Below, one piece after another: positions 8,438 through 18,476 of a stretch of DNA of 54,110 nucleotides (position 1 is the stretch's first letter; every line of letters starts with the position of its first letter). The position numbers and the translations under genes are program-made. The stretch is from Gammaproteobacteria bacterium. Lineage in GTDB: Bacteria > Pseudomonadota > Gammaproteobacteria > Enterobacterales > GCA-2746155. The stretch is from positions 1 through 54,110 of the forward strand of contig JAUUZN010000007.1 in assembly GCA_030589945.1 (NCBI GenBank). Direction: 5' to 3'. The notes below the pieces were generated by a model. The model did no database searches. It had not been told where the DNA came from and saw nothing but the letters and a program-made list of their open reading frames with translations.

Positions 8438-11400
8438 TTAATTCTTAAAAGCGCCATCACAATTAAATGCGGGTTTTACGGTCTCGTCCTCGATAATGGT
8501 AGGAGAGTCTTGTTGAGTGGTGTCTACTGCCACCGTTCCTTGAGATTTTCCAAGTTGGATAATATTAGGGTTTGTAAAAGAGCCATCAACTTTATAAAGA
8601 ATGCCTGTGACGACTTTCAGAGCGGGCTCAAATATTTTACTCATCAAAAAAACCAGAACACCTGTGACAGGTTCAATAGCCCAGCCTGCAAGAATGGGTA
8701 AACTTGCACTGAGATCGGGGGTGACTAAAATACATTGTTCAATCCGATCATTTGGTAAATCTGAATGCCCCTTCATCTCGACATCTGCAGAGGTACCATT
8801 AATCTTAAAGTTCGATGTTGTAAATACGCCCTTATCAATATTAAAGTCTCCATTCATACTGGTGTAAAAAAAACCTTCACCAAAGAGATCTGAAAAATCG
8901 AGCGTTAATCTTCGAGCAATAGAGCCAAGGCTGAATAAGGAAAAGATGCGAGCATTTTTGTCGCTGACATCTTCTTGAGAACCTTTACCTGTTTTAATGT
9001 TCAGTTTACCAAAGAGTGATTTTGTATTAAACATCATTGGATCGCCTTGCCAAGATAACTCTCCAGCGATGACAGCATTGGTATCATGAATGCCTGTATT
9101 GATATTGATTAGAGAGATCAAATCACCTAACTTTTTGCTATTGAGCTCGCCTGAAAGATGAGTGCTTACATGATTATTTTTATCGGTTTTCCAGTCTCCT
9201 TTAATGTTGAGACCAAGTAACGTTGAGCTGTCCATATAAAGACTAAACGAATTACCATTTTCTAATGGTTTAATATTGATGAGAGTGCGACCTAACTTTT
9301 TGTCATTGTAGATACATTCTAAACATTGAATATTTAGTAGCGGTAGAATGTTTGTATTTGCTGCCCTTAACTCATCAGACTCTATGGATGTTTCAGCTTC
9401 ATCATCTGAGTCTGTTTGCAGCGTTTCTTCTGGAAACAAGTCAGCAATCATTAGTTTCGAGAGGTTGATATCAATAGCATCTGTTGACAAGTTTTCAGGA
9501 ATAACGATTTCACCACTAATAGAATCACTTTTAAGATTCACTTGAAATGCCTGTTTTGAAGAATCTGTATCTGTGGATGTATTCACTAATACATCATCGA
9601 AGCTTAAGAAATAATAGTTAAGTTTCTTGATATTAAAATTGGAAACCCTAAAGTTATTTAATTCAGCGTTGTTTTGTTTATTGTTACTTTCATAACCATT
9701 TTTTCCGAGATTGAATATTTCTAACCAATCATTTAAATTAATTTTACTCACCTTTCCGGTTAATTCAATGCCATCATTTTCAGGAATAACCGCATCATCA
9801 GTCCGGGTGCCAGTATCATCAAAGACTATTTGGCCGCGACTTGCTTGATCAACAAAACTAGAGATAATTAGATTGACCTTATTGGATATTGAAGAGGTTA
9901 TTAATTGATTGTCATTTCTAAAAAGCTGGTGTGTTAATGTAAAATGTTCTGCTTGCTCAGCAGTCTTTTCCAGAGGAAAAGGAAGACTACTTGAAAAACC
10001 CACCAGATCTGACCTTACATCAAGATTCATTAAAAGATCGGTGTCTGAAGATGTTTCAGGTAATATAATTTCTGATTGATATTGGGTGCTCCCTTTAATA
10101 TCTGCAGGAATAAACTGCGGAAATATTTCCCGTAGTTCAGCCGATGATACTTTTCCTACTGATGTTATCTTTGTGGTTAACCGACCAGAGTCATCAGAGG
10201 ATTGAGACAGGTTGACGGAGGTAGTGCCACCCAGTAATTCAACAGAAAGATTGTTCGCGCTGATTAATGAATTTTCAATGATAAGATTCCCATTAATCCT
10301 ATTAATAGGCATGTTCAGTGGTGCGAGAATTAAGTGATTATCGTTAAGTTTTATCTCACCGTTCACTAATGCACCGGATTCATCAAGCGGTATGATTAAA
10401 TTTAGGTTTAAGTCAAAAGGGCCCCGTGCAGGAATTACATTGAGCACTTGACCAACTGATTTAGCAAGGGGTGAATTATGAATATAATCGATACCATCTT
10501 CAAGTAGACCTTGACTGTGACTGTTAATGACTAGCGTTGTGGGTTGAATCGAAAAGTCTTTAATGATGACCGATGCATTTGATATTTTTTGACCATTACT
10601 GAAAGCATTATCCAAATTAATTTCCATTGAATTGCCGAAAAATTTCAACTCACCTGTCATTTTAGTCAGTTCTGGCCACTGTTCATGGAAGGAAAATTGA
10701 GTATCAGCAAGTTCAGCATTAATCTTGAAAACACCTTCTTGATGGATAAATGGGAATTTTGATAATGGACCTCGGATTGCTATTTTCGTGTTGTTTAATG
10801 TGCCGGAAATAATACTTTGGTCGAGATAATCAATCAGGTTTTTACTCAAGTTTGAAGTGGGTAACAGGTATTTTGTGTTAGCAATGTCGGCATGATCAAT
10901 TTCTGAATATAGGTCTAATTCCATATCCTTTGATTTCTGATTAATACGATATCGCGCATCGGCAAGTAGCTTCATGTTGAGCAAGTCTACCTCTAGATTC
11001 AAAACATCAACGATGATTTCATCTTTGGATATTACCCAATTAAGCTGGCTCGAAAAATGATTAATGTTAATAGGCCATCGGAACATGGAAGGATAGCGCA
11101 GAACACTGTCCTTACCGAAGATACTGATCTGTCCCTCATTATCTTCAATGTGCAAATGACCTGATAGTTTGTTTAAACCAGGATTATTTTTCCAATGTTG
11201 AAATCCAACATCTTTTATTTGAGCAGAGATTTTATAATTTTGAATTTCACTATTGATTGTTGTTGCACTGAAGATTCCCTTATCGATGTTGCCTAATAAG
11301 TCCATCTTAATGAGTTGTTCACGGTATTGAGGTTTGAGATTGGGCTTGGCAATTAAGACATCGGACCAAAGTCCGAGATCGATATTACTGGCGGTAATTT

Positions 11401-12445
11401 CATAATGTTTAGAGTTGTCTAACTTCGACATTTCCATAAAAAATGAGGGTTCAACTCGCTTTTTATTTTGATAGATAATTTCGGTGTTTTGTAACTCCAT
11501 TTGCCAACCGTTATCAATGCGTTTCCAAGCGAGATAACTGTTAAATTTACTGAGGCTAATTTGCGGTTCATCTAAAAATGCCATCAAGAAATCATTAACG
11601 TTAAAAGATATAAGTGCAGAATCGAAATGACTATTTTTCCAGTCGGCCCAAATTTTTAAATCAAGTTTCCCTGAACTGATCTCAGATTGGTCCCAAATAG
11701 CCTTATTGGGTAGTGCGACAATATCGACCGTATTGGTACTAATATAAAACTGTGCTTTTGTTTCAGGATCGGTTAGAAATCCGTCAGCTTCAATTACAAA
11801 GTTAACTTTATTATTCCCACGAAGTTTCGTGAGACCTTTTAACTGATAAATGTTTTTACCCTTTTCAAAAACTATTTCATCAAGGGTCAGTGGAAATTCT
11901 TCACCATTGTGTAGGGTTATATCTAGATGCGTCTTAAACAGCGTTACCCTCGATTGATTCTGCAACCAATCTTGAATTGATGAGGCTAGGGCAGGGTCAA
12001 TTTCTGTTGATTTAGCCTTAGACTGCTTGATATTAGTGAGAATAAATTCGGAGTTTTGTTGCTGATTGATCACTAGAGAAAGACCATCGATGGTTAAACT
12101 ATCGGTGATCAGAGTTCTATAAAAGAGTGATTGAAATGGAGCGACGCTTAGTTTTATTGATTGAATGAACGTGAATACCGCCGACGGATCTTTAAAATCA
12201 TAACCTAAATGAAGATTCTTGATTTCAATGACGGGCCCGATGCTATCCCAAGTGCCTTCAATTGCACCAATGGATATATCCATGCCAATTTGTTGTTCAA
12301 TGGTCGTTTCAATGCTGTCTTTATATTCATTAAGTGATGGCATCATAAAACGAGCAAAAGTGACAAGTAAAGCGAGTACAATGAGGACTACAGCTGCAGT
12401 TTGCCAGCACAGATTAAGGAAAATAAAACAAACTTTCTTAAACAT
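8438..12445 (-). CDS. yhdP: AsmA-like inner-membrane bridge protein YhdP
   Basis: A 1335-residue protein with one N-terminal membrane anchor (about residues 8-35), then a long beta-rich periplasmic region built of AsmA/DUF3971 repeats, ending near the C-terminus with a second hydrophobic stretch (LVFLMSKIFEPALKVVTGIL). YhdP belongs to the TamB/YdbH group proposed to carry phospholipids from inner to outer membrane as a long hydrophobic groove. The size fits E. coli YhdP (about 1266). It lies 13 bases after rng and upstream of tldD, the usual order. The central part is divergent and Asn/Ser/Asp-rich, as expected for this family. Confidence 0.9.
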   Translation of the reverse strand: MFKKVCFIFLNLCWQTAAVVLIVLALLVTFARFMMPSLNEYKDSIETTIEQQIGMDISIGAIEGTWDSIGPVIEIKNLHLGYDFKDPSAVFTFIQSIKLSVAPFQSLFYRTLITDSLTIDGLSLVINQQQNSEFILTNIKQSKAKSTEIDPALASSIQDWLQNQSRVTLFKTHLDITLHNGEEFPLTLDEIVFEKGKNIYQLKGLTKLRGNNKVNFVIEADGFLTDPETKAQFYISTNTVDIVALPNKAIWDQSEISSGKLDLKIWADWKNSHFDSALISFNVNDFLMAFLDEPQISLSKFNSYLAWKRIDNGWQMELQNTEIIYQNKKRVEPSFFMEMSKLDNSKHYEITASNIDLGLWSDVLIAKPNLKPQYREQLIKMDLLGNIDKGIFSATTINSEIQNYKISAQIKDVGFQHWKNNPGLNKLSGHLHIEDNEGQISIFGKDSVLRYPSMFRWPININHFSSQLNWVISKDEIIVDVLNLEVDLLNMKLLADARYRINQKSKDMELDLYSEIDHADIANTKYLLPTSNLSKNLIDYLDQSIISGTLNNTKIAIRGPLSKFPFIHQEGVFKINAELADTQFSFHEQWPELTKMTGELKFFGNSMEINLDNAFSNGQKISNASVIIKDFSIQPTTLVINSHSQGLLEDGIDYIHNSPLAKSVGQVLNVIPARGPFDLNLNLIIPLDESGALVNGEIKLNDNHLILAPLNMPINRINGNLIIENSLISANNLSVELLGGTTSVNLSQSSDDSGRLTTKITSVGKVSSAELREIFPQFIPADIKGSTQYQSEIILPETSSDTDLLMNLDVRSDLVGFSSSLPFPLEKTAEQAEHFTLTHQLFRNDNQLITSSISNKVNLIISSFVDQASRGQIVFDDTGTRTDDAVIPENDGIELTGKVSKINLNDWLEIFNLGKNGYESNNKQNNAELNNFRVSNFNIKKLNYYFLSFDDVLVNTSTDTDSSKQAFQVNLKSDSISGEIVIPENLSTDAIDINLSKLMIADLFPEETLQTDSDDEAETSIESDELRAANTNILPLLNIQCLECIYNDKKLGRTLINIKPLENGNSFSLYMDSSTLLGLNIKGDWKTDKNNHVSTHLSGELNSKKLGDLISLININTGIHDTNAVIAGELSWQGDPMMFNTKSLFGKLNIKTGKGSQEDVSDKNARIFSLFSLGSIARRLTLDFSDLFGEGFFYTSMNGDFNIDKGVFTTSNFKINGTSADVEMKGHSDLPNDRIEQCILVTPDLSASLPILAGWAIEPVTGVLVFLMSKIFEPALKVVTGILYKVDGSFTNPNIIQLGKSQGTVAVDTTQQDSPTIIEDETVKPAFNCDGAFKN

Positions 12446-12458
12446 TCGAGTTACAACA

Positions 12459-13982
12459 TCACATCAAAACGACATCATACTGTTCCTGCGTATAAAGAGG
12501 ATCAGACTTGAACTGTATTGGTTTTCCGATAAATTCTTCTAACTCAGCAACCATAAATGAAGACTCATCCTGTAGCATTTCAACCACTTGACTCGCCGCC
12601 ATGACTAGGAATTTTTGTCCACCATAGGCACGTTCCGAACGTATGATTTCTCTAAATATTTCTAGGTAAACGCTTTCAATGCTCTTGATGGAGCCTCGTT
12701 CGTTACAAACAGGGCATTTTTCACAGAGTAGATGTTCGAGGCTTTCTCGAGTTCGTTTACGAGTCATTTCTACAAGTCCAAGACTTGAAACTTCAGAGAT
12801 ATTTGTTCGTACGGTGTCTTTTATAAGTGCCTTCTCGAGTGTCTTTAGCACCTGTTGCTTATGCTCAGTAATCTTCATATCAATAAAGTCGATGATGATG
12901 ATTCCGCCCAAATTACGTAACCTCAGTTGACGTGCTAAAGCTGTGGCTGCTTCAAGGTTGGTTTTAAATATTGTTTCTTCAAGATTGCGATGACCTACAA
13001 AAGCTCCAGTATTAACGTCAATGGTGGTCATTGCCTCTGTTTGGTCGATAACTAGGTAGCCACCAGATTTGAGCTGTACAGTACGCTCTAGAGCCTTTTG
13101 GATCTCATCTTCAACGCTATAGAGGTCAAATATAGGGTGCTCACCCGTATAGAGCTCAATTTTATCGACCAGTTCAGGAACAAACTGCTCGATGAAACAA
13201 CAGGCTCTGGCATAACTTTCTCTTGAATCAATTCGTATTCTATCGATATTGGCAATGTCGATATCTCTTAAAGTTCTCAGTAGTAGAGTTAAGTCTTCAT
13301 GGAGAATGGTTCGTTCTTTAGCGGTAGATTTACTCTGCTCAATAGAATCCCATAGTTTTGTGAGGAATTTGATGTCTGAAGAAAACTTTTGATCCTCTAC
13401 GCCTTCTGCTGCAGTTCTGATGATAAATCCATGTGAAGACTCGCTCGACTCTCCATTCGACTCTCTATTCGACTCTCTATTCGATAAGCCAACAACCAAA
13501 TCTTTGAGTCGTTTTTTTTCTTCCTGTGATTCTATTTTTTGTGAAACGCCAATATGTGCGACATCAGGCATCAACACAAGATAGCGGGATGCAACCGTTA
13601 ATTGCGTGGTTAGACGTGCACCCTTTGTACCAATTGGATCTTTAATCACCTGGACAAAAATTGTTTGTCCAGGTCTCAAAAGCTTGGTGATGTCTTCCTC
13701 AGGTGGTTCGCTGATTGTGTCGCCATTCTTATCATCAGCAGTTTGCTGTTTGGGTTTCTGTAGCAAATCTGATAGATGTAAAAAAGCGGCTCTTTCAATG
13801 CCGATTTCTACAAATGCTGATTGCATTCCTGGTAAGACGCGAACGACTTTCCCGCAATAAACATTGCCAACAAGGCCTCTTCGACTGGTTCGTTCAACAA
13901 CCAGTTCTTGAACGACGCCATTTTCGACAATGGCAATTCTTGTTTCTCTGGGTGTTACATTAATGAGTAATTCTTCAGGCAT
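12459..13982 (-). CDS. rng: Ribonuclease G
   Basis: Single-strand-specific endoribonuclease that matures the 5' end of 16S rRNA and trims mRNAs. Order of parts: the N-terminal segment ending in an S1 domain (GNVYCGKVVRVLPGMQSAFVEI, cut into the visible motif GKVVRVLPGMQSAFV), an RNase H-like part, the catalytic Asp regions VIDQTEAMTTIDVNTG and IIIDFIDM, and the zinc-link CEKCPVC. At 507 residues it is RNase G, not RNase E, which has a long C-terminal scaffold. A short Ser/Asn/Arg/Glu repeat insert lies near residue 170-185. The maf gene that often separates mreD from rng is absent here. Confidence 0.95.
   Translation of the reverse strand: MPEELLINVTPRETRIAIVENGVVQELVVERTSRRGLVGNVYCGKVVRVLPGMQSAFVEIGIERAAFLHLSDLLQKPKQQTADDKNGDTISEPPEEDITKLLRPGQTIFVQVIKDPIGTKGARLTTQLTVASRYLVLMPDVAHIGVSQKIESQEEKKRLKDLVVGLSNRESNRESNGESSESSHGFIIRTAAEGVEDQKFSSDIKFLTKLWDSIEQSKSTAKERTILHEDLTLLLRTLRDIDIANIDRIRIDSRESYARACCFIEQFVPELVDKIELYTGEHPIFDLYSVEDEIQKALERTVQLKSGGYLVIDQTEAMTTIDVNTGAFVGHRNLEETIFKTNLEAATALARQLRLRNLGGIIIIDFIDMKITEHKQQVLKTLEKALIKDTVRTNISEVSSLGLVEMTRKRTRESLEHLLCEKCPVCNERGSIKSIESVYLEIFREIIRSERAYGGQKFLVMAASQVVEMLQDESSFMVAELEEFIGKPIQFKSDPLYTQEQYDVVLM
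13445..13480. repeat. Three 12-base tandem repeats inside rng
   Basis: Units 13445-13456, 13457-13468 and 13469-13480 are TCGACTCTCCAT, TCGACTCTCTAT and TCGACTCTCTAT, with a partial fourth unit at 13481-13485. They encode in-frame four-residue repeats of Glu-Ser-Asn-Arg/Gly type in the RNase G region after the S1 domain. Unit changes would add or remove four residues without a frameshift. Confidence 0.8.
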
Positions 13983-14037
13983 ATTATTGTCTATATCTTA
14001 TTGATACTAGTCATAGTAACTCGTTATCGGCTTGAAA

Positions 14038-14523
14038 TCAGCGAACGTTTAAATATCTTCTTAAATCTCTCAGTAATAAAAATATCCAAGGCCAAAAGAA
14101 AGTACTGGAGATAATGGGTAACCAATACATCCCTGAGCGTGGTTGTGAGGTAATAAAGTTTTGAATCCAAAGACTCAATACGAGATCGAGCCCCACCATT
14201 AGTCCGACAACTGCAGATTGTTTCCAAAGAGGAAAAAGTCTTAGACGATTGGTAAGGAGTAAGATTAAATAGGCAATTATTGCCATGGATAGACCATGCA
14301 CACCTAATACAGAACCAAGTGCAACATCGGTAATAAGTCCCAGTACCCAAGCTACGACGATACCTATTCTGTGAGGCAGAGCCATGGTCCAATAAATGAC
14401 AACCATCAACAGCCAGTTAGGGCGCCACCAAACTAAAAAGTCAGGAAGCGGGAAGAGCATCATTATGATGGCGACCAAAAAGGTACTTATAATTGCATAG
14501 GTACCGTGTTGTGCAGTTTTCAA
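14038..14523 (-). CDS. mreD: Rod shape-determining protein MreD
   Basis: A 161-residue polytopic membrane protein with about five hydrophobic helices and the family pattern VVAWVLGLITDVALGSVLG followed by HGLSMAIIAYLI. MreD sits in the inner membrane with MreC and RodA/PBP2 in the elongasome. The start is TTG, overlapping the mreC stop (TTGA), with AAGGTAG upstream, so translation is coupled. It is the last of mreBCD; rng follows after 55 bases. Confidence 0.92.
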   Translation of the reverse strand: MKTAQHGTYAIISTFLVAIIMMLFPLPDFLVWWRPNWLLMVVIYWTMALPHRIGIVVAWVLGLITDVALGSVLGVHGLSMAIIAYLILLLTNRLRLFPLWKQSAVVGLMVGLDLVLSLWIQNFITSQPRSGMYWLPIISSTFFWPWIFLLLRDLRRYLNVR

Positions 14524-15380
14524 TGTTCTACCTTATTCTCAGTTGTAGACGCCGCCTGAGCAAAATTTGGCCATAGGAGAATGACTAAACCCGTTCTGAG
14601 TAGGTCTGCACTTGTAGTGACATTTGCACTTGCAAAAGATTGTCCTCGATCGGTATTAAATGAATCGACGGTACCCACAGGAAAACCAACTGGAAATCTC
14701 ATTCCTAGCCCGGAAGTGACAATGACATCACCTGGTTTTATATCTGCTGTATGGGGTAGTTGGCCTAGGATGAGTTGATTAGCAAGTCCTGTGCCCTTAG
14801 CAATTGCCCGAAACCCATTGCGCAATATTTTTACAGGAATTGCATGAGTGTTATCGGTTATCAGTAGCACTTTACTGGTCATAACGGAGGTATCGATGAC
14901 TTGCCCGAGTATGCCCGTAGAATCAAGAATAGGTTGACCCAGATATACTCCATCTTTGGTGCCTTTATTGATGGTGACGGTATGATTCGATGGAGCAGAA
15001 TCAACGCTCATGATTTCGGCAATTCTGCGTCTACCACGTTCGCGTTTAAGTGAGCCGAGGAGTTGCCTTAAATGGGCATTTTCAGATTCCAATGAAATCA
15101 TTTTTTGAGATTGAACTTTTAAAAACATTTGTTCATCTCGCAACTCTTTAATTTCTAACATCAGTTGTGAGCGAGAAGTCATGGAAGTGTCTGCCCAGTC
15201 TAAAAATCCCGAAGGCAATGATGCGAGAAATTCGAATGGGCTTAGAGCCGTGGACAAGAAAAATCGAATCGATGACGTTTGTTGTCGCTGATTATCAGAA
15301 ACCATTAAAAAAATGGACAGTGTGAGAACGATTGCCAATCGGATTATTTGGGAAGGACCCCGACTAAATATTGTCTTGAT
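14520..15380 (-). CDS. mreC: Rod shape-determining protein MreC, probable AUC start
   Basis: A bitopic periplasmic scaffold of the elongasome: a short cytoplasmic tail, one membrane helix (RLAIVLTLSIFLMV), a coiled coil (about EIKELRDEQMFLKVQSQKM) and a beta domain. The conserved tail motif FSRGPS lies upstream of the first standard start codon in frame (TTG at 15338). No ATG, GTG or TTG exists between that TTG and the in-frame stop at 15435-15437. GGAGGA lies six bases before an ATC codon at 15380-15378, giving I/M-KTIFSRGPSQ, exactly the usual MreC N-terminus. I therefore start it at 15380 (286 residues). Starting at 15338 would delete FSRGPS and clip the membrane helix. Confidence 0.85.
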   Translation of the reverse strand: MKTIFSRGPSQIIRLAIVLTLSIFLMVSDNQRQQTSSIRFFLSTALSPFEFLASLPSGFLDWADTSMTSRSQLMLEIKELRDEQMFLKVQSQKMISLESENAHLRQLLGSLKRERGRRRIAEIMSVDSAPSNHTVTINKGTKDGVYLGQPILDSTGILGQVIDTSVMTSKVLLITDNTHAIPVKILRNGFRAIAKGTGLANQLILGQLPHTADIKPGDVIVTSGLGMRFPVGFPVGTVDSFNTDRGQSFASANVTTSADLLRTGLVILLWPNFAQAASTTENKVEH

Positions 15381-15434
15381 AGCAGGTCCTCCAACCGGAT
15401 CTATGATCGATAATGAATGATTAAACTCGAAGTT

Positions 15435-16544
<1,110 letters not shown>

Positions 16545-16696
16545 CTAATCATTGTCTGAAGCCTGAAATGCAAAATAATTGGCAGTTATCGTTAATAAAA
16601 TGCATTTTGCCTACAAATTAGGGTATTTTCACAATATTTCAATTCATTCTAGGCTTTATTGGACAGTTTTAACAAAAATGGTTCACTAAAAAATTC

Positions 16697-17077
16697 CTAG
16701 TCGTTGCTTACCGGCCGACTATTTCTTAGCCAAGCAGTCATGTCTCCATCAATGTGAAATAATCGTGAGTAATCATTTGCAGCGAGGACACGAGCAATAA
16801 CACTGACACGTCTTCCTGAACGACAATACATGATGACATCCTTATCTTTAGGGATTTCACTCAGTCTTGAGCCAACATCGCCGTGACTAATGTTACAGGC
16901 ACCCTTGATATGTCCACCAGCAAATTCCTGACTTGTACGACAATCTAATAGGAAGAAATTATCAGAATCATCGTTTTGACGACTCATATATTCCTCTTGA
17001 GATAAATCAGTAGCAATGGGCGCAGCGGGTGGTGAAGGCTGAAGCATGGATAAAAATGATTGTAAGATAGAAGCCAT
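16697..17077 (-). CDS. Rhodanese-domain protein
   Basis: A single-domain rhodanese of 126 residues. The active-site loop is YCRSGRR with the catalytic Cys, preceded by LLDCRTSQEFAGGHIKGACN, a standard rhodanese pattern. Such proteins move sulfane sulfur, but the substrate cannot be told. The start at 17077 gives MASILQSFLSML and has AGGA upstream; an in-frame ATG at 17131 would add an 18-residue hydrophobic stretch. No clear signal peptide with the shorter start. It lies downstream of a VC0807-type membrane protein on the same strand, 96 bases away. Confidence 0.85.
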   Translation of the reverse strand: MASILQSFLSMLQPSPPAAPIATDLSQEEYMSRQNDDSDNFFLLDCRTSQEFAGGHIKGACNISHGDVGSRLSEIPKDKDVIMYCRSGRRVSVIARVLAANDYSRLFHIDGDMTAWLRNSRPVSND

Positions 17078-17173
17078 TTTATAAAGTCCTAACAGGTTGT
17101 TGATGAGCCAATTATAGGGATTAAAATTCAATAAGAAAGAATGTTAATAAGAGAATGCTAATATAGCAAGCAA

Positions 17174-17875
17174 TTAGTCTTCAGAATGTTGAATGATTTC
17201 TTCTAGTTTTAAATCTGATAATTTTAAAATTGAGCGAATGAGCCAAAAAAGAGTGCCCATCATCATGACCATTGATGGTAAAGCGATGACAGGGTAACTG
17301 ACTAAAGTAAGCTTTCCCAATTCCTCATTAAAGGCTTCGGTACCTGCGGGACTAGTGACAATCATTGTTGCGAGTATATAGTTTAGAGTTGCAGAGAAGA
17401 AAAATGTCCCGCTTAGTAAATAGGATGTTTTCGTTAATCGTTGTTCAAAATCAACTCGGGTTCCCTTTGCTTCCATGGCCTTATCAACACGATCGACATC
17501 GATAAAACTAGGGTTATATAATATTTTTTTAACCAGGGGATATTTTGTTTTCATTGAGCCCAGAACGACCAGGCCAATTAATAAAGGTACTGCAGCTTCT
17601 TTAATGGCGAGCCATTTGGGTTCGAGTTCCAATATTCCAATGCTACCCGTAAGTAACACGCTGATGATCCCTAATATTGAGATGAAATTAAACTTCTTAT
17701 GAATAATTAATTCATAAAGTCCATAGAACAATGGAAATGATAAGGCCGTTAATAGTGCATAGGTAGAACCGAGCCATTCATCACCACTCAGTTTCATTAA
17801 AATAACAGAGGGAATAATAATGCTGATCATCAGATCGGCTAAGGGGTTATTTTTTTTTTGGTTGTTGATATTCAT
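17174..17875 (-). CDS. VC0807-type integral membrane protein
   Basis: A 233-residue polytopic protein with about six hydrophobic helices. The pattern NPLADLMISIIIPSVILM, KFNFISILGIISVLLTG and LEPKWLAIKEAAVP matches what I know as the VC0807 family, whose function is unknown. I start at the ATG at 17875, which has GAGA upstream and leaves 19 bases after the preceding stop. An earlier TTG at 17914 would overlap that gene. The conserved polar loop with KTKYPLVKKILYNPSFIDVD is cytoplasmic by the positive-inside rule. A transport role is possible but not shown. Confidence 0.8.
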   Translation of the reverse strand: MNINNQKKNNPLADLMISIIIPSVILMKLSGDEWLGSTYALLTALSFPLFYGLYELIIHKKFNFISILGIISVLLTGSIGILELEPKWLAIKEAAVPLLIGLVVLGSMKTKYPLVKKILYNPSFIDVDRVDKAMEAKGTRVDFEQRLTKTSYLLSGTFFFSATLNYILATMIVTSPAGTEAFNEELGKLTLVSYPVIALPSMVMMMGTLFWLIRSILKLSDLKLEEIIQHSED

Positions 17876-17894
17876 AGTCTCTGTTGAAATTGGA

Positions 17895-18404
17895 TTATTT
17901 TGAAGTGTCACCAACGCGTAGTTCTTCTAATAGAGGCCGCGTTGTGTTGATTTGACTTAAACGATAATTACCGCCATAGGCATGAAATTCAAATATTTCG
18001 GGTCGGACCCATCGAGTTAACTTAAAACCATGGATACCTGTGTGGGTTGGAAACAATTGTTTTAATACTTGCTCATCGAGCACAAGCTGACGGTATTCTA
18101 CGATCTCTAAACAACAGCCATTATTCCCAAATTCTACCCGCTCAATAAAGATCAGCTTTTCACGATTAACGGTGTTAGTAGAAACCCTAAAAGTATGTCC
18201 TTTAAGGGGGTTGTTTTTAGCATCCTCATACCAAACGTACGGTCCAGTAGAGAGAAATTCTGGAAAAGGGTATTGAGGTCGAACTTCTTTCTTTAAGGTC
18301 GTCAGTTTAACTTCTGCAAAAAGCGGGCTGGTGACAAAACTGATCAGCGTTGTTGCAAATAGTATTTTAATGAGCGCATTCAATAGGGGTGTAATATTGT
18401 TCAT
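17895..18404 (-). CDS. Exported protein of unknown function
   Basis: A 169-residue protein with an N-terminal signal peptide (hydrophobic ILFATTLISFVTSPLF then A-E-V, likely signal peptidase I cleavage near residue 30). The mature part has FPEFLSTGPYVWYEDAKNN and a vicinal Cys pair in NGCCLEIVEY. I do not recognise a family. A GAGA-type ribosome site lies before the ATG. It precedes the VC0807-type gene by 19 bases, so the two are probably co-transcribed, and its function may relate to that membrane protein. Confidence 0.72.
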   Translation of the reverse strand: MNNITPLLNALIKILFATTLISFVTSPLFAEVKLTTLKKEVRPQYPFPEFLSTGPYVWYEDAKNNPLKGHTFRVSTNTVNREKLIFIERVEFGNNGCCLEIVEYRQLVLDEQVLKQLFPTHTGIHGFKLTRWVRPEIFEFHAYGGNYRLSQINTTRPLLEELRVGDTSK

Positions 18405-18476
18405 AACTGGATTCTCTAATCTATCTGCGACAATTATATCCTATATTGCCGTCTTCTAATGAACTGTTTGATAACT

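Noticed and set aside
13983-14037. Missing maf gene between mreD and rng as a deletion scar
   Set aside because: The 55-base spacer shows no remnant of maf, and its presence there varies among Gammaproteobacteria, so absence alone is not unusual.
14024-14392. Alternative-frame open region overlapping mreD
   Set aside because: It lies wholly over mreD in another frame, and mreD has family motifs, membrane helices and operon coupling.
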